Positions 9,509 to 17,913 of a DNA stretch of 64,000 nucleotides are shown one piece after another; position 1 is the stretch's first letter; each line of letters starts with the position of its first letter. The translations under genes and the position numbers were made by a program. The notes beneath the pieces were generated by a model. It searched no databases and was not told the DNA's origin. It saw nothing but the letters and a program-made list of their open reading frames with translations. This DNA is from Allobosea sp. Root483D1 (GTDB lineage: Bacteria; Pseudomonadota; Alphaproteobacteria; Rhizobiales; Beijerinckiaceae), in assembly GCF_001429505.1 (NCBI RefSeq), contig NZ_LMJW01000016.1, positions 62,001-126,000 of the forward strand, written 5' to 3'.

Positions 9509-11853
9509 CGCGCCGCCTCCGCCAGGGCACGCACCCGATCGACTGCGTCGAGCACCCGCTCCGGCGTCGCCGGCGCGTCGAGCTGCGGGCAGAAGCGGTG
9601 ATTCCCGACGCTGGCTACTGCATCGGAGAGTGCGTGCAGCACGCTGATCGCGAGCATCAGCGGCGGCTCGCCGACCGCCTTGGAGCGATGGATGGTGTGC
9701 TCGCGATTGGGCGCATTCTCCAGAAGCGCGACGTTGAAGATGCGCGGCCGGTCGGAGGCGACCGGGATCTTGTAGGTCGACGGGGCGTGCGTCTTGAGCC
9801 GACCCTTCTCGTCCCAGACCAGCTCCTCGGTGGTCAGCCAGCCCATGCCCTGGATGAAGCCGCCCTCGATCTGACCCTTGTCGATCGCCGGGTTCAGCGA
9901 GTTGCCGCAGTCGTGCAGGATGTCGACGCGTTCGACCTTGTACTCGCCGGTCAGCGTGTCGATCGCGACCTCGGCCGCGGCTGCGCCATAGGCGAAATAA
10001 TAGAACGGATGGCCGCGGCCGGCCTTGCGGTCCCAATGGATCTTCGGCGTTGCATAGAAGCCCGTGGCCGAGAGCTGGACGCGGGCCATGTAGGCCATTT
10101 GGATCAGCTCGACGAAGCCGATTTCGCGCGCCCCGACCCGTACCCTGCCAGGCAGGAAGGCGATCGCCTCCGGAGCCTCCTGCCAGTGCTGCGCGGCGAA
10201 GTCGGTGAGCCGCTTCTTGATCGTCTCGCAGGCGTCCAGCGCCGCCATGCCATTGAGATCGGAACCGGACGAAGCGGCGGTGGCCGAGGTGTTCGGCACC
10301 TTGCCGGTCGTCGTCGCGGTGATCTTGATCTCGCCGAGCCCGATGCCGAAGGCCTGCGCCACCACCTGCGCCACCTTCTGGTAGAGGCCCTGGCCCATTT
10401 CGGTGCCACCATGGTTCAGCGACACCGTTCCGTCGGTATAGACATGCACCAGTGCGCCGGCCTGATTGTACCAGGTCGCGGTGAAGGATATCCCGAACTT
10501 GACCGGGGTCAGCGCGATGCCACGCTTGATGATTGGGCTCTCCCGGTTGAAGGCGCGGATCGCCTGCTGGCGGGAGCGGTAATCGCAGCAGCGTTCGAGC
10601 TCGTCGATTACCTCGCCGGCGATCATGTCCTCGACCGGCTGATGATAGGGCGTCGTCTCGCGACCTTCGCCGCCATAGAGATTGCGCTTCCTCACCTCCA
10701 GCGGATCGAGCCCGGTGGCGTAGGCGACCTCCTCGATGAAGCGCTCGGCCCCGACCATGCCTTGCGGGCCGCCGAAGCCGCGGAAGGCGGTGTTGGAGAC
10801 CGTATGCGTGCGCAGGGGCTCCGAGCGGGCCCGTACCGCCGGGTAGAAATAGCAATTGTCCATGTGGAACAAAGCGCGGTCGGTGACCGGGCCGGAGAGA
10901 TCGGCGTTCCAGCCGCAGCGCGCCGCATAAACCGCATCGACCGCATGGATCCGGCCGTCATCGTCGAAGCCGATTTCGTAGTCGACGACGAAGTCGTGGC
11001 GTTTGCCGGTGATGACCATGTCGTCGTCTCGGTCGGGCCGGAGCTTCACCGGTCGCTTCAGCTTGCGGGCGGCGAGCGCCGCGACGCAGGCGAAGAGATT
11101 GGCCTGCGTCTCCTTGCCACCGAAGCCGCCGCCCATGCGCCGAACCTCGATCGTCACCGCATGCGCGCCGCCGCCGAGCACCTGGGCGACCATGTGCTGG
11201 ACCTCGCTCGGATGCTGGGTCGAGGACTGCACCAGCATGTCGCCATCCTCGCCGGGGATGGCGAGCGCGATCTGGCTTTCGAGGTAGAAATGATCCTGCC
11301 CGCCGATCGCCATCGATCCCTTGAGCCGGCGCAGGCTGGCGGCCAGGGCCTCGGCGACGTCGCCGCGTTCGAGCTTCAGTGGATCGGTGACGAGCTCGCC
11401 GCCGGCGGTGCGGGCAGCGGCGACGTCGAGCAGGGGAGGCGCCTCGTCATAGGTCGCCTTGGCCAGCATCGCGGCATGGCGGGCCTGCTCGCGCGTCTCT
11501 GCGACCACGGCGAAGAGCGGTTGGCCATGGTGCAGGATCGCGCTGGTCGCGAAGACCGGCTCGTCATGCTTGTGCGTCGAGGAGATGTCGTTCGCGCCGG
11601 GAATGTCGGCTGCGGTGAGAACTGAAAGCACCCCAGGTGCAGCTTCGACAGCCGCCAGGTCGAGCGACATCAGCCGGCCATGCGCTATGTTCGAGAGGCC
11701 AATATAGGCATGGGCGAGGCCCGCCGGCTCGGCGATGTCGTCGATATAGAGGGCTTCGCCCGCGACATGCTTCTCGGCTGAATCATGCTTCAGCGGCGAG
11801 CCGACGATCGGCCGCGTCTCGCCAAGGTCGGGCCGTTTGCGCGCATCAGCCAT
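9505..11853 (-). CDS. xdhB: Xanthine dehydrogenase molybdopterin-binding subunit XdhB
   Basis: A 782-residue large subunit that oxidises hypoxanthine to xanthine and xanthine to urate in the cytoplasm. It begins with the aldehyde-oxidase/xanthine-dehydrogenase a/b hammerhead domain ([20 protein letters not shown]). Cofactor-binding motifs include [11 protein letters not shown] near residue 235, the [13 protein letters not shown] loop and [13 protein letters not shown]. The C-terminal [14 protein letters not shown] contains the glutamate that acts as the base in known xanthine dehydrogenases. The start overlaps the xdhA stop by 8 bases. Length matches XdhB of Rhodobacter-type two-subunit enzymes. 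Confidence 0.95.
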   Translation of the reverse strand: MADARKRPDLGETRPIVGSPLKHDSAEKHVAGEALYIDDIAEPAGLAHAYIGLSNIAHGRLMSLDLAAVEAAPGVLSVLTAADIPGANDISSTHKHDEPVFATSAILHHGQPLFAVVAETREQARHAAMLAKATYDEAPPLLDVAAARTAGGELVTDPLKLERGDVAEALAASLRRLKGSMAIGGQDHFYLESQIALAIPGEDGDMLVQSSTQHPSEVQHMVAQVLGGGAHAVTIEVRRMGGGFGGKETQANLFACVAALAARKLKRPVKLRPDRDDDMVITGKRHDFVVDYEIGFDDDGRIHAVDAVYAARCGWNADLSGPVTDRALFHMDNCYFYPAVRARSEPLRTHTVSNTAFRGFGGPQGMVGAERFIEEVAYATGLDPLEVRKRNLYGGEGRETTPYHQPVEDMIAGEVIDELERCCDYRSRQQAIRAFNRESPIIKRGIALTPVKFGISFTATWYNQAGALVHVYTDGTVSLNHGGTEMGQGLYQKVAQVVAQAFGIGLGEIKITATTTGKVPNTSATAASSGSDLNGMAALDACETIKKRLTDFAAQHWQEAPEAIAFLPGRVRVGAREIGFVELIQMAYMARVQLSATGFYATPKIHWDRKAGRGHPFYYFAYGAAAAEVAIDTLTGEYKVERVDILHDCGNSLNPAIDKGQIEGGFIQGMGWLTTEELVWDEKGRLKTHAPSTYKIPVASDRPRIFNVALLENAPNREHTIHRSKAVGEPPLMLAISVLHALSDAVASVGNHRFCPQLDAPATPERVLDAVDRVRALAEAAR

Positions 11854-13438
11854 GGGCGGCCTCCGCCAGCAGGCCGGCGACGCGGGTCGCGGTTTCGGGA
11901 GCGGTCGTCTCGATCAGGAAGCGCCGCAACAGGTTGGCGGCGACCTTGAGCCGATACGCGGCCGATGCCCGCATATCGCTGAGCGGCGTGAAATCCTGCG
12001 CCAGCGCGGCGATTGAGGCGGCGACCGCGGCTTCGTTCCAGTTACGGCCAATCAGCGCTGCCTCAGCCGCCTGCGCTCGTTTCGGAATACCGGCCATGCC
12101 GCCATAGGCGAGCCTAGCCTCGCTGATGCGGTCGGCCAGATCCAGCTCCAGATAGAAGGCACCGCAGACGGCCGAGATATCCTCGTCGAAGCGCTTCGAG
12201 ATCTTCGAGATGTGGAAGAGCGTACCAGCGGGCAGTTTCGGCACCAGCACGGCTTCGACGAATTCGCCTTGCTGCCGGTCCTGCTTGCGATAGTCGAGGA
12301 AGAAGGCTTCGAGCGCGATGGTTCGCCGTTCGATTCCGACATTCCCCGCCGTCATCGCGAGCGAAGCGAAGCGATCCAGGGGGGCTCGCTCTACGTTTCC
12401 CTGGATCGCGTCGTCGCTGCGCTCCTCGCGATGACGGAGGCGCGCCAGCGCCAGCGTTGCCCCCAGCGCAATCAGCGCCGGTGGCAAGTCACCAATCGGC
12501 GAGCCATTGGCGATGTTGCCGCCGATCGTACCGGCATTGCGCACCTGCTCGCCGCCGAAGCGGCGCATCATCTCGTCGAGCTGCGGCGAGATGCCGGCGA
12601 GCGCGTCGCGGACCGCAATCTGGTTCGCCATGGCGCCCAAGCGCAGATGGTCGCCTTCGTCGGAGATCGTGCGCAACGCGCCGATCCGGCCGAGATAGAC
12701 CACCGGATCGAGCCGGCGCATGCCCTTGGTGACCCAGAGGCCGACATCGGTGGCCCCGGCGACCAACGTCGCTTGCGGATGGGCGGCAACGAGTTCGGCG
12801 AGCGCTTCGACGGTCGCTGGCGCGTAAAAGTGACGTTCGCCGTCGCCGATCGAGATCGTCTCTCCATCCGCGAGCGCTTTCAGCCGGGCAATGATCGCAG
12901 GCATCGTGGCGACGAACCGATCGGCCTCGCGCTCGGCAGCATCCATGCGCTGCGCCGCGGCGATGATCGGCTCATAACCGGTGCAGCGGCAGAGATTGCC
13001 AGCGAGGGCATCCTCGATGCGCTGGACGGATAGCGTCCGCTCGTTGAGCCAGAGAGCGAGCAGCGACATCACGAAGCCGGGCGTGCAGAATCCGCATTGC
13101 GAGCCATGGCAATCGACCATCGCCTGCTGCACCGGGTGGAGCGTGCCGTCGGCATTCCTCAGATGCTCGACGGTCAGCACATGGCAGCCGTCCAGCGTCG
13201 GCAGGAATCGGATGCAGGCGTTGATCGCCTCATAGCGCATTCGGTCGCCGTCGAGCCGGCCGACCACGATGGTGCAGGCGCCGCAATCGCCCTCGGCGCA
13301 GCCTTCCTTGCTGCCGGTGCGGCGCCGGTCGAGCCTGAGCCAGTCGAGTACGGTGCGGGTCGGATCGCAGGCGGCGATCTCGACTAACTCGTCGCCGAGC
13401 AGGAAGCGCACGGTCTCACGCATGGCGGGTTGGTGCAT
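11846..13438 (-). CDS. xdhA: Xanthine dehydrogenase FeS/FAD subunit XdhA carrying an in-frame repeat insertion
   Basis: A 530-residue small subunit that passes electrons from the molybdenum site to NAD+ through two [2Fe-2S] clusters and FAD. Cluster cysteines are at about residues 47, 52, 55 and 75 (plant-ferredoxin type) and 115, 118, 150 and 152 ([16 protein letters not shown]). The FAD domain begins near residue 200, with VAGATDVG and the [23 protein letters not shown] loop. Residues about 335-363 ([12 protein letters not shown]...) come from an 87-base palindromic repeat and are absent from the normal family plan. It is first in the seven-gene purine operon. The ATG at 13436-13438 is used; 13423 is an equally possible start. 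Confidence 0.93.
   Translation of the reverse strand: MHQPAMRETVRFLLGDELVEIAACDPTRTVLDWLRLDRRRTGSKEGCAEGDCGACTIVVGRLDGDRMRYEAINACIRFLPTLDGCHVLTVEHLRNADGTLHPVQQAMVDCHGSQCGFCTPGFVMSLLALWLNERTLSVQRIEDALAGNLCRCTGYEPIIAAAQRMDAAEREADRFVATMPAIIARLKALADGETISIGDGERHFYAPATVEALAELVAAHPQATLVAGATDVGLWVTKGMRRLDPVVYLGRIGALRTISDEGDHLRLGAMANQIAVRDALAGISPQLDEMMRRFGGEQVRNAGTIGGNIANGSPIGDLPPALIALGATLALARLRHREERSDDAIQGNVERAPLDRFASLAMTAGNVGIERRTIALEAFFLDYRKQDRQQGEFVEAVLVPKLPAGTLFHISKISKRFDEDISAVCGAFYLELDLADRISEARLAYGGMAGIPKRAQAAEAALIGRNWNEAAVAASIAALAQDFTPLSDMRASAAYRLKVAANLLRRFLIETTAPETATRVAGLLAEAAHG
12350..12436. repeat. Palindromic repeat (family B) inserted inside the xdhA coding sequence
   Basis: An 87-base element running from CGTCATCGCGAGCGAAGCGA to CCTCGCGATGACG, with inverted ends (CGTCATCGCGAG / CTCGCGATGACG) and an inner pair (GCGATCCAGG / CCTGGATCGC). 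Its length is exactly 29 codons, so the xdhA frame is preserved and the insert is translated as [12 protein letters not shown]...FASLAMTA. This sort of element is normally intergenic in related bacteria. Confidence 0.85.
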
Positions 13439-13555
13439 GGCGGTCTTGCCGCTCGCAGATCGGATTCATGCCCCAAGATTAGGCACGTTCGCGGCTTGGC
13501 CGGAAGCTTTGATTTGGTGCAGATATGATCGCGATTTGAGCCGGAGCGGCGAGCC
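13439..13555. promoter_or_regulatory. Divergent promoter region between the xdhA operon and guaD
   Basis: These 117 bases separate two purine-catabolism transcripts that point away from each other, so promoters for both must lie here or close by. A TATGAT hexamer at 13524-13529 is a possible -10 for guaD, but no well-spaced -35 accompanies it. I found no clear palindromic operator. Confidence 0.4.
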
Positions 13556-14881
13556 TTGACCAAAGACGGTGCGATCTCGGCCTTGCGGGGCCGGCTTCTC
13601 TGGTTCGTCGGTGATCCACACGAGGTCGGCGAGGCCGCGCATCGCTATGTCGAGGACGGTCTGCTCGTCATTGAGAACGGCCTGATCAAGGCTGTTGGCG
13701 AGGCGAGGGTGCTGCTGCCGACGCTGCCGGCCGGCGCGACGATCATCGATCATCGCCCGCATTTGATCATGCCGGGCTTCATCGACGCCCATATCCACAT
13801 GCCGCAGACGCAAGTGATCGCCTCGTATGGCGCGCAATTGATGGAGTGGTTGAACAAGTACACCTTCGTCGAGGAGCAGAAGCTGGCCCAGCAGGGCCAT
13901 GCCGAAAAACTCTCCGCCTTCCTGCTCGACGAATTGCTGGCGAGCGGCACGACGACGGCCGCGGTCTATTGCTCGGTTCACAAGCAGTCGGCCGAGGCCT
14001 TCTTCGCCGAATCGCACCGGCGCAACACCCGCATGATCGCCGGCAAGGTGATGATGGACCGCAACGCGCCGCCGGCACTGACCGATACCGCCGAGAGCGG
14101 CTATGCCGACAGCAAGGAGCTGATCGGCCGCTGGCACGGCAAGGGCCGTCAGCTCTATGCGATCACGCCGCGCTTTGCCGTGACCTCGACGCCGGAGCAG
14201 ATGGCGGCCTCGCAGCAGCTTGTCGCGGAACATCCCGACTGCTTCGTCCAGACCCATATCAACGAGAACCGGGCCGAGATCGCCTTCGCCAGGGAGCTTT
14301 ACCCCGACGCCGCCGACTATGCCGGCATCTACGAGGATTACGGCCTGCTGGGTAAGAAGAGTCTGCTCGGCCACTGCATCCACATGACCAAGCGCGAATG
14401 GCGCGTCTTTGCCGCGCATGGCGCCATCACAGTCTTCTGCCCGACCTCGAACCTCTTTCTCGGTTCAGGGCTGTTCGATTGGGATCGCGCGCGCCGCGAG
14501 GGCGTCAAGGTCGCGGTCGCGACCGATATCGGCGGCGGCACCTCCTATTCGATGCTCCGCACCATGGCCGAGGCCTACAAGATCCTGCAGCTCCAGGGGC
14601 AGTCGCTCTCAGCCTTCGAGGCGCTGCATGCGATCACGCTGGGCAACGCCGCGGCGCTGGGCTTGGATCAACTGATCGGCTCGTTCGAGCCGGGGCGCGA
14701 GGCCGATATCGTCGTGCTCGCCCCCGCCGCGACGCGGGCGATGGCGCACCGGCTGGAGACGGTGCGAGATCTTGCCGAGGAGCTCTTCGTGCTGGTCACG
14801 CTCGGCGACGAGCGCAATGTCGTCGCGACCTATGTGATGGGGGAGCGGGCGGCGTTGCCGTCATTCCCGGGCGCCGCGTAG
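13556..14881 (+). CDS. guaD: Guanine deaminase
   Basis: A 441-residue amidohydrolase that converts guanine to xanthine, the substrate of the divergent XdhAB. Metal-ligand motifs are all present: HLIMPGFIDAHIHMPQTQVIAS (HxH near residue 79), FVQTHINEN, LLGHCIHMT and ATDIGGGTSYSM. HIHMPQ and the SYGAQLMEWLNKYTF stretch distinguish guanine deaminases from other amidohydrolases. The start is a TTG at 13556, with GGAG about 11 bases upstream; no in-frame ATG fits the family N-terminus. The last residues and the stop codon are encoded by a family A repeat that begins at 14859. Confidence 0.93.
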   Translation: MTKDGAISALRGRLLWFVGDPHEVGEAAHRYVEDGLLVIENGLIKAVGEARVLLPTLPAGATIIDHRPHLIMPGFIDAHIHMPQTQVIASYGAQLMEWLNKYTFVEEQKLAQQGHAEKLSAFLLDELLASGTTTAAVYCSVHKQSAEAFFAESHRRNTRMIAGKVMMDRNAPPALTDTAESGYADSKELIGRWHGKGRQLYAITPRFAVTSTPEQMAASQQLVAEHPDCFVQTHINENRAEIAFARELYPDAADYAGIYEDYGLLGKKSLLGHCIHMTKREWRVFAAHGAITVFCPTSNLFLGSGLFDWDRARREGVKVAVATDIGGGTSYSMLRTMAEAYKILQLQGQSLSAFEALHAITLGNAAALGLDQLIGSFEPGREADIVVLAPAATRAMAHRLETVRDLAEELFVLVTLGDERNVVATYVMGERAALPSFPGAA

Positions 14882-14956
14882 CGGTGACCCGAGAATCTCT
14901 TTCAGGATAGGCCGCCTTCTCGTCCTGAGATGCTCGGGTCAAGCCCGAGCATGACG
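14859..14956. repeat. Intergenic palindromic repeat, family A, copy 2
   Basis: The repeat starts inside the 3' end of guaD (CGTCATTCCCGGG at 14859) and ends CCCGAGCATGACG at 14956. It therefore supplies the final codons and stop of guaD as well as two hairpins. It lies between the convergent guaD and the aminotransferase gene, where a hairpin could serve as a terminator for either strand, although no T-run follows. Confidence 0.8.
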
Positions 14957-14961
14957 CCGAG

Positions 14962-15819
14962 CTAGCCCAGTACGCCGCCCTTGCGGGCATGGTCGAGATA
15001 GATCTCGCGCAGCCGGATCGTTGCCGGGCCGGGCGCGCCGTTGTGGATGCTGTGGCCGTCGATCGTCGTCACCGGCATGACCAGGCTGGTCGCGGAGGTG
15101 ATGAAGGCTTCCTCGGCATCGAGCGCCTCTTCGAGCGTGAACTCGCGCTCTTCAAAGGTAAAGCCGCTCTCCGCCAGGAAGGCGAGCACCGCCGTGCGGG
15201 TGATGCCGGGCAGCACCTTGTGCGAGAGCGGACGTGAAATCAGCGTCTTGCCCTTGACGATCCAGGCGGTCGACGAAGCACCCTCGGTGACGACGCCGTC
15301 CTCGATCATCCAGGCTTCCTGCGCGCCGTTCTCGGCCGCGAATTGCTTGGCCAGCACCGGAGCGAGCAGGTTGACGCTCTTGATGTCGCGGCGGGCCCAG
15401 CGCAGGTCCGGGGTGCTGACGACCTTGATGCCGGTCTTCGCCAGCGGCGTGTCGGCGAACTGGCGCGCCTGGGTGAACAGGACCAGCGACGACTTCACGC
15501 CCTTGGGGAAGGCAAAGTCGCGGTCCGAGGCGCCACGTGAGACCTGCAGATAGATGCTGCCCTCGTCTAGCGTGTTGCGGGCGATCAGCTCCTCGTGGAT
15601 CGCGACGAGCTCGGCGCGCGAGCAAGGGAGGACAAGACCGATCTCGCCGGCCGAGCGCTCCAGCCGGGCAAGGTGCGCTTCGCAGTCGACCAGCTTGCCG
15701 CCGAGCACCGCCGAGACCTCGTAGATGCCGTCGCCGAAGATGAAGCCGCGGTCGAAGATCGAGATCGTCGCCTCTTCCTCGGGAAGATAGGCGCCATTGA
15801 CGTAGACGGTGCGGCTCAT
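14962..15819 (-). CDS. Class IV aminotransferase, D-amino-acid transaminase-like
   Basis: A 285-residue PLP-dependent fold-type IV aminotransferase. The opening MSRTVYVNGAYLPEEEATISIFDRGFIFGDGIYE and the length match D-alanine transaminases (Dat) better than IlvE or PabC. The PLP-binding lysine is K147 in RRDIKSVNLL, and the late glutamate motif is EAWMIEDGVVTEGASSTAWIV. It would interconvert D-alanine and other D-amino acids with 2-oxo acids, in cell-wall precursor supply or D-amino-acid use. Its family boundaries overlap with branched-chain enzymes, so substrate is tentative. It reads toward guaD and is not in an obvious operon. Confidence 0.85.
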   Translation of the reverse strand: MSRTVYVNGAYLPEEEATISIFDRGFIFGDGIYEVSAVLGGKLVDCEAHLARLERSAGEIGLVLPCSRAELVAIHEELIARNTLDEGSIYLQVSRGASDRDFAFPKGVKSSLVLFTQARQFADTPLAKTGIKVVSTPDLRWARRDIKSVNLLAPVLAKQFAAENGAQEAWMIEDGVVTEGASSTAWIVKGKTLISRPLSHKVLPGITRTAVLAFLAESGFTFEEREFTLEEALDAEEAFITSATSLVMPVTTIDGHSIHNGAPGPATIRLREIYLDHARKGGVLG

Positions 15820-15925
15820 GGGGAGGGTCTCATGCGGGAAGGACGAACCTTCCTAGCCGAGCTGGGCGTGTGAGGCGAGACATCATGCCGGCTTGCCGAC
15901 CGGCGTCAGCTGCAAGGCGGCACGA

Positions 15926-15975
15926 GAGCATTTTCGAGCGAAGTGGATACCGGTTCGCGTAAAAAACGCGATAAA
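15926..15975. repeat. Intergenic repeat, family C, copy 1
   Basis: Fifty bases containing GCATTTTCGAGCGAAGTGGA followed by TACCGGTTCGCGTaaaaaACGCGATAAA. The second half forms a short stem (TTCGCGT / ACGCGATAA). A related copy in opposite orientation lies at 43864-43917. It sits just past the 3' end of the CGNR regulator gene, in the 162-base gap before the aminotransferase. Confidence 0.7.
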
Positions 15976-15981
15976 CAGCCT

Positions 15982-16629
15982 CTATCCGACCGTCTTTGCC
16001 TCGAAATTGCGTGTCCGGAATGCGCGAACCTTGGCGCGATTGCCGCAGACCGCCATCTCGCACCAGCGCCGTAGCCTGTTCTTGGTGGTGTCGAAGAACA
16101 GCCAGCCGCAATGGTCCCCTTCGCACTGCTTGATGCGGGCGAGGTTCTGCTGGGTCAGCACGGTCAACGCCGAAAGCGCGATCGGCCCGCGGATCGCCTC
16201 GCTAAGAGACTGGCTCGCGTCCCAGCGCCAGACGAAACCGTCGCCGAAAGGGGACAGCTTGGCGCAGGCGAGGCAATGCGCGTGGATGGCGGCTAGCCGG
16301 GATCGGTCCTGCTCCTCCGGCTGCTGGCGGCGGGAAAGACTGAGGCCGATCCGGTAGATCGTGTCGCGCAGGTCGAGTGCCTCACTGAGCACGCGTGCTG
16401 CCAGTCCGGCATCGGCTGCGACCGCGGCCAGTGCGGCATCCCGGTCGCTGTCGCTGATCGCCTTGGCATGGCGCGCCCAGATCACGACGTCACGCCCCTC
16501 GCGCAGATGCTCGAGCTCGTTCGGTCCACCGCGACCCGAAGCCGTGTTGGCGAAATCGAAGGCGAGCTCGCTGGCGACGAGCGGCAATGAACCGGCCCGG
16601 CTCGGGCCACCTGTACGATCGGCCGTCAT
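15982..16629 (-). CDS. CGNR zinc-finger protein (ABATE-type), probable regulator
   Basis: A 215-residue protein with the two-part layout of this family: an N-terminal ABATE-like domain (LPLVASELAFDFANTASGRGGPNELE) and a C-terminal CGNR zinc finger (CEGDHCGWLFFD, then RRWCEMAVCGNRAKVRAFR) at about residues 165-210. Members are presumed DNA-binding regulators; few have been studied. The start at ATG 16627-16629 has GGAGA about 11 bases upstream; the TTG at 16647 is possible. It is divergent from a solute-binding protein gene 81 bases away, which makes that gene its likely target. Confidence 0.85.
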   Translation of the reverse strand: MTADRTGGPSRAGSLPLVASELAFDFANTASGRGGPNELEHLREGRDVVIWARHAKAISDSDRDAALAAVAADAGLAARVLSEALDLRDTIYRIGLSLSRRQQPEEQDRSRLAAIHAHCLACAKLSPFGDGFVWRWDASQSLSEAIRGPIALSALTVLTQQNLARIKQCEGDHCGWLFFDTTKNRLRRWCEMAVCGNRAKVRAFRTRNFEAKTVG

Positions 16630-16647
16630 GTAACCAGCTATCTCCAA

Positions 16648-16660
16648 TTTACAGGTTAAA
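16648..16660. promoter_or_regulatory. Candidate operator between the CGNR regulator and the binding-protein gene
   Basis: A short dyad TTTA-CAGGT-TAAA in an AT-rich patch between two divergent starts. Its position would let one protein control both genes. The dyad is short and could occur by chance. Confidence 0.3.
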
Positions 16661-16710
16661 TCAAGCGGCTTAGCGTCCGGCCACGGATGGAACCGTGGAG
16701 GAGAACGGAC

Positions 16711-17826
16711 ATGAGAACCAACTGGGCCGCGATGCTAGCCGCTGGCGTGCTCGCGATGTCGCAAGGCGCGGCGGTGGCGCAGATCAAGCTCGGCGTCGCC
16801 GGCCCGATGACGGGAGCGAGCGCGGCGTTCGGAGCGCAATTGAAGAGCGGGGCCGAGCAGGCGGTCGCCGACATCAATGCCGCCGGCGGCATCCTTGGCC
16901 AAACGATCGTGATTTCGACTGGGGATGATGTCGGCGACCCCAAGCAGGGCGTCTCGGTCGCCAACAAGTTCGTCGGCGACGGCGTCAAATGGGTGGTCGG
17001 CCACTTCAACTCCGGCGTCACCATGCCGGCATCCGAGGTCTACGCCGAGAATGGCATGCTGATGATCAGCCCGTCGGCGACCAACCCGAAGATCACCGAG
17101 CGCGGCCTGTGGAACGTGTTCCGCACCTGCGGCCGCGACGACCAGCAGGGCGTCGTCGCCTCCGGCCACATCGCCAAGACCTTCAAGGGCAAGGTCATCG
17201 TCGTCGTCCACGACAAGACGACCTATGGCCAGGGGCTCGCCGAGGAGACCCGCAAGGGCCTGCACGCGGCCGGCATCAAGGAAGCGCTCTATGAGGGCGT
17301 CAACACCGGCGAGAAGGATTTCTCGGCGCTGGTTTCGAAGATCAAATCGGCCAAGGCCGACTTGCTCTATTGGGGCGGGCTGCACACCGAACTCGGCCTG
17401 ATCGTCCGCCAGATGCGTGACCAGGGGCTGACCACGGTGGCAATGGGCGCCGACGGCATCACCTCCGACGAATACGCGGTGATCGGCGGCCCGGGCACCG
17501 AAGGCACGCTGATGACCTTCCCGCCCGATCCGCGCAAGCGTCCCGTCGCCGCCGAGGTCGTCAAGCGCTTCGAGACCAAGGGCATCAACCCCGAGGCCTA
17601 CACGCTCTATTCCTATGCCGCGGTCCAGATCATGAAGCAGGCGGCCGAGCAGGCGAAATCGCTCGACCCGAAGAAGGTCGCCGCCGCGATGCATTCGGGC
17701 ATGACGTTCAAGACCGTGCTCGGCGACATGTCCTATGACAAGAAGGGCGACCGCACCAATCTCGACTACACCGTCTACACTTGGAAGAAGGGCACGGACG
17801 GCAAGATCAGCTATGTCGAGAACTAA
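16711..17826 (+). CDS. Orphan ABC transporter substrate-binding protein, Liv type
   Basis: A 371-residue Peripla_BP_6 protein. A signal peptide (MRTNWAAMLAAGVLAMSQGAAVAQ) is followed by IKLGVAGPMTGASAAFGAQ and, further on, KWVVGHFNSGVTMPASEVYAENGMLMISPSATNP, close to LivJ/LivK. The ATG at 16711 has a strong GGAGGAG site 7-8 bases upstream. No permease or ATPase gene is adjacent: the next genes belong to a peptide transporter on the other strand. It probably works with a Liv complex encoded elsewhere, perhaps the livHMG at 1-2387. Ligand unknown; the divergent CGNR gene suggests induction by a specific compound. Confidence 0.88.
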   Translation: MRTNWAAMLAAGVLAMSQGAAVAQIKLGVAGPMTGASAAFGAQLKSGAEQAVADINAAGGILGQTIVISTGDDVGDPKQGVSVANKFVGDGVKWVVGHFNSGVTMPASEVYAENGMLMISPSATNPKITERGLWNVFRTCGRDDQQGVVASGHIAKTFKGKVIVVVHDKTTYGQGLAEETRKGLHAAGIKEALYEGVNTGEKDFSALVSKIKSAKADLLYWGGLHTELGLIVRQMRDQGLTTVAMGADGITSDEYAVIGGPGTEGTLMTFPPDPRKRPVAAEVVKRFETKGINPEAYTLYSYAAVQIMKQAAEQAKSLDPKKVAAAMHSGMTFKTVLGDMSYDKKGDRTNLDYTVYTWKKGTDGKISYVEN

Positions 17827-17840
17827 GGACTTCAGCTAGC

Positions 17841-17910
17841 CGGTGTCGGTGGCCTCCCCTGGCCGGACACCGATAGGGCGCCGCTTCGCTCAAGGCGAGG
17901 CGGCGTTTTC
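17841..17910. terminator. Terminator region between convergent genes
   Basis: Two hairpins lie in tandem. The first pairs CGGTGTC (17841-17847) with GACACCG (17866-17872) around a GGCC/GGCC inner stem. The second pairs CGCCGC (17879-17884) with GCGGCG (17900-17905) and is followed by TTTTCGTTT on the plus strand, as expected of a rho-independent terminator for the binding-protein gene. Confidence 0.7.
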
Positions 17911-17913
17911 GTT

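Noticed and set aside
9598..11625. A 675-codon plus-strand frame opposite xdhB
   Set aside because: xdhB on the other strand has all cofactor motifs; the plus frame is a codon-bias shadow.
13496..13529. TTGGCC and TATGAT as a complete guaD promoter
   Set aside because: The hexamers are 22 bases apart, too far for a normal sigma-70 promoter.
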